Part shown: piece by piece, positions 13,785 through 18,298 of the stretch
Numbering within the stretch: position 1 is the stretch's first letter
Layout: each line of letters starts with the position of its first letter
Assembly (NCBI GenBank): GCA_003132865.1
Contig: PKYZ01000684.1
Coordinates: 235 to 18,532, forward strand
Source: Bryobacterales bacterium
Lineage (GTDB): Bacteria > Acidobacteriota > Terriglobia > Bryobacterales > Bryobacteraceae
DNA length: 18,298 nt
Direction of reading: 5' to 3'
Notes under the pieces: generated by a model
Seen by the model: the letters and a program-made list of their open reading frames with translations, nothing else
Database searches by the model: none
What the model was told of the DNA's origin: nothing
Position numbers and translations under genes: made by a program

Positions 13785-14294
13785 ATGCCCTCCCGCCGCA
13801 TTTTCCAGCTTGGCGATCCGTTGTTGCGCGCCGTTTCGGCGCCGGTGAGCACGCCCTCCGAAGCCATCCCGATCTTCGAGGATCTGCGCGCCACGCTCCA
13901 CGAGTTCCGCCGCACGCACGGCTTCGGGCGCGGCATCAGCGCGGTCCAGATCGGCCGGCCGTTGCGGCTGATCTATATCGAATTCGAAGGCGCAACGTAC
14001 GCCATCCGCAATCCGGAGTATGAGTTTCAGAGCGAAGCCAAGTTCCGGCTGTGGGACGATTGCTTCTCCTTCCCCGGCTTGCTGGTATATCTGGAGCGCA
14101 GCCAGAGCGTGCGCGTGCGCTACGAAGACAAGGAGGGGAAGGTGCGCATGGTGGAAGCTGCGGGCGCGCTCTCCGAGCTATGGCAGCACGAAATCGACCA
14201 TCTGGACGGAATTCTGGCGGTCGACCGGGCGCTCGACCGGTCGAGTCTCTGCACGCGCGAAGAATATGTCCGGAGCATCGGTGCAGCCGGATGA
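13785..14294 (+). CDS. Divergent peptide deformylase
   Basis: Peptide deformylase removes the formyl group from the N-terminal methionine of nascent proteins. The 169-residue product has the three family motifs: GISAVQIG (50-57, normally GxGLAAPQ), DDCFS (91-95, normally EGCLS) and QHEIDHLDG (134-142), with metal ligands C93, H135 and H139 and catalytic E136 intact. Q55 is also present. Replacing the motif 2 glutamate-glycine by aspartate-aspartate and leucine by phenylalanine marks it as a non-standard branch, so it may act on other formylated substrates. ATG 13785 was chosen because the conserved RRIFQLGDPLLR begins there; the frame is open further upstream but not protein-like. A GTG directly before is possible. 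Its stop overlaps the next start (ATGA, 14291-14294), which implies translational coupling. Confidence 0.88.
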   Translation: MPSRRIFQLGDPLLRAVSAPVSTPSEAIPIFEDLRATLHEFRRTHGFGRGISAVQIGRPLRLIYIEFEGATYAIRNPEYEFQSEAKFRLWDDCFSFPGLLVYLERSQSVRVRYEDKEGKVRMVEAAGALSELWQHEIDHLDGILAVDRALDRSSLCTREEYVRSIGAAG

Positions 14295-15781
14295 ATCTGC
14301 AAACGGGCGCGCGGTCGAATCGGATTGTATTAGGGCTGGTGGCGCTGGTCGCGGCCGGGCTGGAGATCTATGCCCAGACGCGGGCATTCGCGTGGGACGA
14401 AGGCTTCCACCTGGTGACGGCGCAGTCCATCAATCGGGGTAAGCGGCCCTATCTGGATTTCTGCTTCCCGCAGACGCCGCTGAACGCTTACTGGAACGCC
14501 GGCTGGATGCGCGTGTTCGGAGATACCTGGCGCTCTCCGCATGCCGTGGCCGCAGTGATGACCGCGCTGGCGGTGCTGCTGACGGCGGGCTATGTGTTGC
14601 GCCGCTTCCCGGAGCCGGGGTGGCGGCTGGGTGCGGCGGTCGCCGCGGTGTGCAGCTTCGGACTGAACATCGTGGTAGTCGAATACGGCGCCATCGCGCA
14701 GGCCTACGCGCTGTGCCTGTTCCTGATAGTGACCGCTTTTCTGTTCACGGTGGCGGCCGTGGATCGCGAGAGGCCGTGGAGCGCCGGCGCGGCGGGCTTT
14801 CTGGCGTGCGCCGCGGCTAACTCTTCGTTGCTGACCGCGCCGGTGGCGCCGGTGCTGCTCGTCTGGATGTTATTCTGCAACCGCGCCGGGAACCGATGGG
14901 CGAAGCTGGGAGCCTTCGCCGCGGGTAGCGCGGTGGCTTGCGCGCCGCTGGCGTGGCTGTTCGCGCAGGGACCGCGGCAGACGATTTTCAACGTCCTCCA
15001 CTATAATCTGCTGTACCGCCAACGAGAGTGGTCAGGCGCCGTGTCGCATAACTTCGGAGAATGGTTCGCGTGGATCGGTTCGCCGCAGGCGTTGATGCTG
15101 GGGCTGCTGTCGCTGGCTGGTTTATTGTTCATCCGGAAGCGGAGCGGTTGGGAGCGCGCCCAGCGCCGCGAGTTCTATCTGTGCGCCTGGCTGGCGGTGG
15201 CTTTGATGGTCCACATTTCGACAGCCACTCCCACCTTCAGGCGGTATTATCTGCTGGCTGTGCCGTTTCTCGCGATTCTGGCATGCGCGGGGCTGTATGA
15301 CGTGGGTTCGCGGCTGGGTTCGCCGGATCGTCCGTGGTGGCCTGTGCTGATCGTGAGCCTGCTTACCGGAGGGTGCCTGGCGAAGACGCTGATCGAAGGG
15401 CGCGACGAGTTCTGCTGGCGTGACGCGGAGCAGATCGCCGCCAAGGTGAAGGAGGTGACGCCTCCGCAAGCTGTGCTGTTAGCCGATGAACCCACTTACG
15501 TCGTGACACGGCATGTGCCACCGCCGGGCCTGGAGCTGGAGGATTCGCACAAGCTCGATTTCCCGCCGGCGGTGGCTCGCGAACTGCACGTAATACCGCA
15601 AAAGGAGCTCGACCGGCAAATTAAAGCGGGCGTCTTTGACACGGTGGAGATATCGGACGACGATGAGCGGGTCGACAAGCTGGGGCTGCGGAAGATGTAT
15701 GCGCACTCGGCGAAGGTGGAGGACTACGATATCTTTTGGGGCAAACAGAGTGCCCCAGCTAAAGCCCTCCCTCCCAGGTAA
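14291..15781 (+). CDS. Membrane glycosyltransferase, GT-C / family 39-like
   Basis: The 496-residue product has about ten hydrophobic segments over residues 10-380, followed by a soluble C-terminal domain of roughly 120 residues. After the first helix comes FAWDEGFHLVTAQSINRGKRP, carrying the Asp-Glu pair (D36-E37) in the first outer loop that is the catalytic signature of GT-C enzymes using polyprenyl-phosphate sugars, followed by YLDFCFPQTPLNAY, also usual in PMT/ArnT-like proteins. It would transfer a sugar from a lipid carrier to a protein or glycan on the outer face of the inner membrane; donor and acceptor are unknown. The start overlaps the deformylase stop by four bases, and the next gene begins 14 bases after its TAA, so the three form a likely operon. 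Confidence 0.82.
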   Translation: MNLQTGARSNRIVLGLVALVAAGLEIYAQTRAFAWDEGFHLVTAQSINRGKRPYLDFCFPQTPLNAYWNAGWMRVFGDTWRSPHAVAAVMTALAVLLTAGYVLRRFPEPGWRLGAAVAAVCSFGLNIVVVEYGAIAQAYALCLFLIVTAFLFTVAAVDRERPWSAGAAGFLACAAANSSLLTAPVAPVLLVWMLFCNRAGNRWAKLGAFAAGSAVACAPLAWLFAQGPRQTIFNVLHYNLLYRQREWSGAVSHNFGEWFAWIGSPQALMLGLLSLAGLLFIRKRSGWERAQRREFYLCAWLAVALMVHISTATPTFRRYYLLAVPFLAILACAGLYDVGSRLGSPDRPWWPVLIVSLLTGGCLAKTLIEGRDEFCWRDAEQIAAKVKEVTPPQAVLLADEPTYVVTRHVPPPGLELEDSHKLDFPPAVARELHVIPQKELDRQIKAGVFDTVEISDDDERVDKLGLRKMYAHSAKVEDYDIFWGKQSAPAKALPPR

Positions 15782-15795
15782 AATATAGATTCAAC

Positions 15796-18261
15796 GTGAA
15801 GGAGTTTAAGACCTGCTCACTCTGGTTGTGCATAGCGGCCGCGATAGCGGCGGCCGCCGGTCCGCGCCCGCACAGCGTAGCCCCCATCACCATCGATTAC
15901 CCGGCTGACGGGTCCATCTTCCCGCCCGAACTGCCGCCTCCTGCATTCTTATGGCGCGATGCCGATGCCAGCGCCACCGATTGGCGGATCGAAGTGGAAT
16001 TCGCCGGCGGCGCGGCGCGCATACAGGTGAAATCCAGCGGCGAGCGCATGCAATTGGGCGAGATCGATCCACGCTGCGTGGGTGCGGTGCCGCCCAAGCT
16101 CACGCCGGAGCAAGCCGCGGCGCACACCTGGAAGCCCGATCCCCAGATCTGGGCGGCTATCAAGAGCCATTCCGCGAACGGCGCCGCCACCGTTACCATC
16201 ACCGGATTCGCGGACGGGCGCGACACCCGCGCCGTCTCGCGCGGCCGCATCTCCATCCGGACTTCGAAAGACCCGGTGGGCGCGCCTATCTTCTACAGGG
16301 ATGTGCCGCTGATCCCCAGCCCGACGGTGAAAGGAGTGATCAAGCCGCTGCCGACCTTTGCCATCGGGCTGATTGCCTGGCGCCTGCGCAATGTGGGCGA
16401 GACGCAAAGTAAGACGGTGATGCAGGGTCTGCCGACTTGCGCGAACTGCCATTCCTTCTCGCTCGACGGCAAGACACTCGGGCTGGATGTGGACGGCCCG
16501 CAGAACGACAAGGGCCTGTACGCGCTGGTTCCGGTGCGCAAGGAAATGTCCATCCGGAACGAAGACGTGATCCGATGGAGTTCCTTTCGCGGCGAGGCGC
16601 CGGTGAAGACCGACGGGCCGGCTGCCAAGCGCTTCGGTTTCATGTCCCAGGTTTCGCCCGACGGCCAGTACGTAGTGACTACCATCGACGATCCGCGCGT
16701 GCGCGGCGTACAGAACGCGAACGGCCTGGCGCGCGGCCTGGCTGACCGCCTCTACAACGCGGGTTACAAGGATTACGGCTTCGGGCAGGTATTCTTTCCG
16801 ACGCGGGGCATCCTGGCCTGGTACAGCCGCGCGGCGGGTCAACTGCAACCGCTCCCCGGCGCCGACGATCCGCGCTATGTGCAGACCAATGCGGTGTGGA
16901 GTCCCGACGGCAAGTTCCTGGTGTTTGCGAGAGCGGAGGCCAGGGATCCGTATCCACCGGGACAGAAGGCGTCGGAATACGCCAACAGTCCGGACGAGAC
17001 GCAGATTCAGTATGACCTCTACCGCATTCAGTTCGACGGCGGCAAGGGCGGCCAAGCCGAGCGCATCGAAGGTGCTTCCGAAAACGGCATGAGCAATAAT
17101 TTCCCGAAGGTGTCGCCGGATGGGAAATGGATCGTGTTCGTCGAGTGCCACAACGGCCTGTTGATGCGTCCCGACAGCCGGTTGTTCATCGTGCCGGCCA
17201 CGGGCGGGGCCGCGCGGCCGCTCCACTGCAACACGCGGCTCATGAATTCGTGGCACAGCTTTTCGCCGAATGGGCGGTGGCTGGTGTTCTCTTCAAAAGC
17301 GCGGTCGCCTTACACGCAGATGTACCTGACCCACCTGGACGAGAACGGCAACGACAGTCCCGCCATCCTGATCGAAAACGCGACGGCCGCCAACCGCGCC
17401 GTGAATATCCCGGAGTTCGTCAACATTGCGCCGGACGGCATGGCGAGGATCGACGCGCCGGCCACGGAGTTCTACCGGCTGTTCGACGTGGCATCCGAAC
17501 TGGGGCAGAAGAACGAATATGACGCGGCCATCGCGAAATGGAACAAAGCGTTGGCGCTGAGTCCCGACGATGCCAAAGCCCACAGCAACCTGGGCGTGCT
17601 GCTGGCGGCGGTGGGCCGGACCGGCGAAGCCATGGCGCATTACCGGAAGGCGGTGGAATCCGAGCCGGACTATCCGGATGGGTACACCAACCTGGGCATC
17701 GCGCTGGCGCGCGCGGGAAAGCTGGACGACGCCATTCCGTATTTGGAGAAGGCCGCGCAACTGAGTCCGTGGGACGCCAAGGCGCATAGCAACCTGGGCG
17801 CGGCATTGGCGGAGCGCGGCAGGACCGGCGATGCGATTGCCGAGTGCGAGAAGGCCCTGCAGCTCAGCCCAGGGGACTCGGAGGCGCACGCCAACCTGGC
17901 AATTGCGCTGGCCAAGGCGGGGCGGTTGGACGAGGCCATCGCGAATTTCGAAAAGGCGGTGGCAGCCAATCCGGGTTCCGCCGAACTGCGCTTCTATTTG
18001 GGGCGGTTGCTCGCCACGCGCGGCAGGTTTGACGAGGCCATCCCGCAGCTTGAGAAAGCGGCGGCGGGCGGCGATCCGGCGACCGGCGGTATGCTGGCGG
18101 CGGTCTACGCGCAGATCGGCCGGATGGGCGATGCGCTGGCGACGGCGCGCAACGCTCTGCAAGTGGCGCGGGAGCGGAACCAGCAGGAGTTGGTGCGGGC
18201 GCTAAGCGGCAGTGTGGCAAGTTACGAGGCGGCGCAGGGTACGCCCGCGGCGCGGCCGTAG
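15796..18261 (+). CDS. Secreted PD40 beta-propeller and TPR protein with one haem-c motif
   Basis: The product has 821 residues from a GTG start. The first 25 residues (MKEFKTCSLWLCIAAAIAAAAG) form a signal peptide. Residues 30-190 are a beta-rich domain. TCANCHSFS at 214-222 is a CxxCH motif (C215, C218, H219) that could bind haem c covalently in the periplasm. Propeller-type PD40 repeats follow: VSPDGQYVV near 286, WSPDGKFLVF near 368, VSPDGKWIVF near 439, FSPNGRWLVF near 489. From about 556 to 800 there are about seven tetratricopeptide repeats (for example SNLGVLLAAVGRTGEAMAHYRKAV). The family is common in acidobacteria and planctomycetes, with no known biochemical role. A role in protein-protein assembly in the envelope, with or without electron transfer, is inference. 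The ribosome site is weak; AGG lies about 16 bases upstream. Confidence 0.85.
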   Translation: MKEFKTCSLWLCIAAAIAAAAGPRPHSVAPITIDYPADGSIFPPELPPPAFLWRDADASATDWRIEVEFAGGAARIQVKSSGERMQLGEIDPRCVGAVPPKLTPEQAAAHTWKPDPQIWAAIKSHSANGAATVTITGFADGRDTRAVSRGRISIRTSKDPVGAPIFYRDVPLIPSPTVKGVIKPLPTFAIGLIAWRLRNVGETQSKTVMQGLPTCANCHSFSLDGKTLGLDVDGPQNDKGLYALVPVRKEMSIRNEDVIRWSSFRGEAPVKTDGPAAKRFGFMSQVSPDGQYVVTTIDDPRVRGVQNANGLARGLADRLYNAGYKDYGFGQVFFPTRGILAWYSRAAGQLQPLPGADDPRYVQTNAVWSPDGKFLVFARAEARDPYPPGQKASEYANSPDETQIQYDLYRIQFDGGKGGQAERIEGASENGMSNNFPKVSPDGKWIVFVECHNGLLMRPDSRLFIVPATGGAARPLHCNTRLMNSWHSFSPNGRWLVFSSKARSPYTQMYLTHLDENGNDSPAILIENATAANRAVNIPEFVNIAPDGMARIDAPATEFYRLFDVASELGQKNEYDAAIAKWNKALALSPDDAKAHSNLGVLLAAVGRTGEAMAHYRKAVESEPDYPDGYTNLGIALARAGKLDDAIPYLEKAAQLSPWDAKAHSNLGAALAERGRTGDAIAECEKALQLSPGDSEAHANLAIALAKAGRLDEAIANFEKAVAANPGSAELRFYLGRLLATRGRFDEAIPQLEKAAAGGDPATGGMLAAVYAQIGRMGDALATARNALQVARERNQQELVRALSGSVASYEAAQGTPAARP

Positions 18262-18270
18262 TTGCAGGTT

Positions 18271-18293
18271 GTGGGGCAGGCCTCCAGGTCTGC
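18271..18293. repeat. REP-like hairpin at right edge
   Basis: GTGGGGCAGGCCT, then AGGTCTGC after two bases: arms 18276-18283 and 18286-18293 pair with one G-T wobble. It has the same GTGGGGCAGGC opening as the element at 11079 and may continue beyond the window. It sits ten bases after the PD40/TPR stop codon, where it may also act on the mRNA 3' end. Confidence 0.6.
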
Positions 18294-18298
18294 GCGGG

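Noticed and set aside
15949..17256. A 435-codon minus-strand open frame opposite the PD40/TPR gene
   Set aside because: His/Arg-rich translation without motifs; mirror of a strongly supported plus-strand gene.

Overview
GC-rich bacterial DNA of 18.3 kb. Gene content and style suggest an acidobacterium of the Solibacter/Bryobacter type: an exported PD40 beta-propeller plus TPR protein with a haem-c motif, a PEP-CTERM-like exported protein, a large Hsp70 homologue with a DUF3731-like tail, and many GTGGGGCAGGC-type palindromes between genes. This assignment is inference; there is no rRNA or phylogenetic marker beyond truB and a deformylase homologue.

Layout. Positions 1-5583 look accessory, with short, poorly known genes and long non-coding stretches. 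They hold the tail of a ParD-like antitoxin with a frameshifted ParE-like toxin, a two-gene minus-strand cassette (YubB/DUF1281-like protein plus a small unknown partner), a plus-strand helical protein of unknown function closed by a strong intrinsic terminator, and a minus-strand HExxH protein whose end lies in a palindromic repeat. About 1.2 kb follows without a convincing gene but with several inverted repeats, including a perfect 30-bp pair built from 10-bp units.

Positions 5584-11193 hold the Hsp70 homologue (plus strand), then on the minus strand a truncated PEP-CTERM-like protein that overlaps the Hsp70 end tail to tail, truB, and a GHMP sugar kinase of the HddA type. REP-like hairpins lie at the truB/kinase boundary, upstream of the next gene, and at the right edge of the window.

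Positions 11194-18298 are all plus strand: an 818-aa membrane protein of unrecognised family with an unusual domain order, then a compact run of a divergent peptide deformylase, a GT-C type membrane glycosyltransferase (4-base ATGA overlap) and a secreted PD40/TPR protein with one CxxCH motif (14-base gap).

No CRISPR array, rRNA, tRNA or intact insertion sequence was seen. The strongest leads are the unknown 818-aa membrane protein, the YubB-like two-gene cassette, the deformylase/glycosyltransferase/haem-propeller-TPR operon, and the repeat-rich boundary upstream of the Hsp70 gene.
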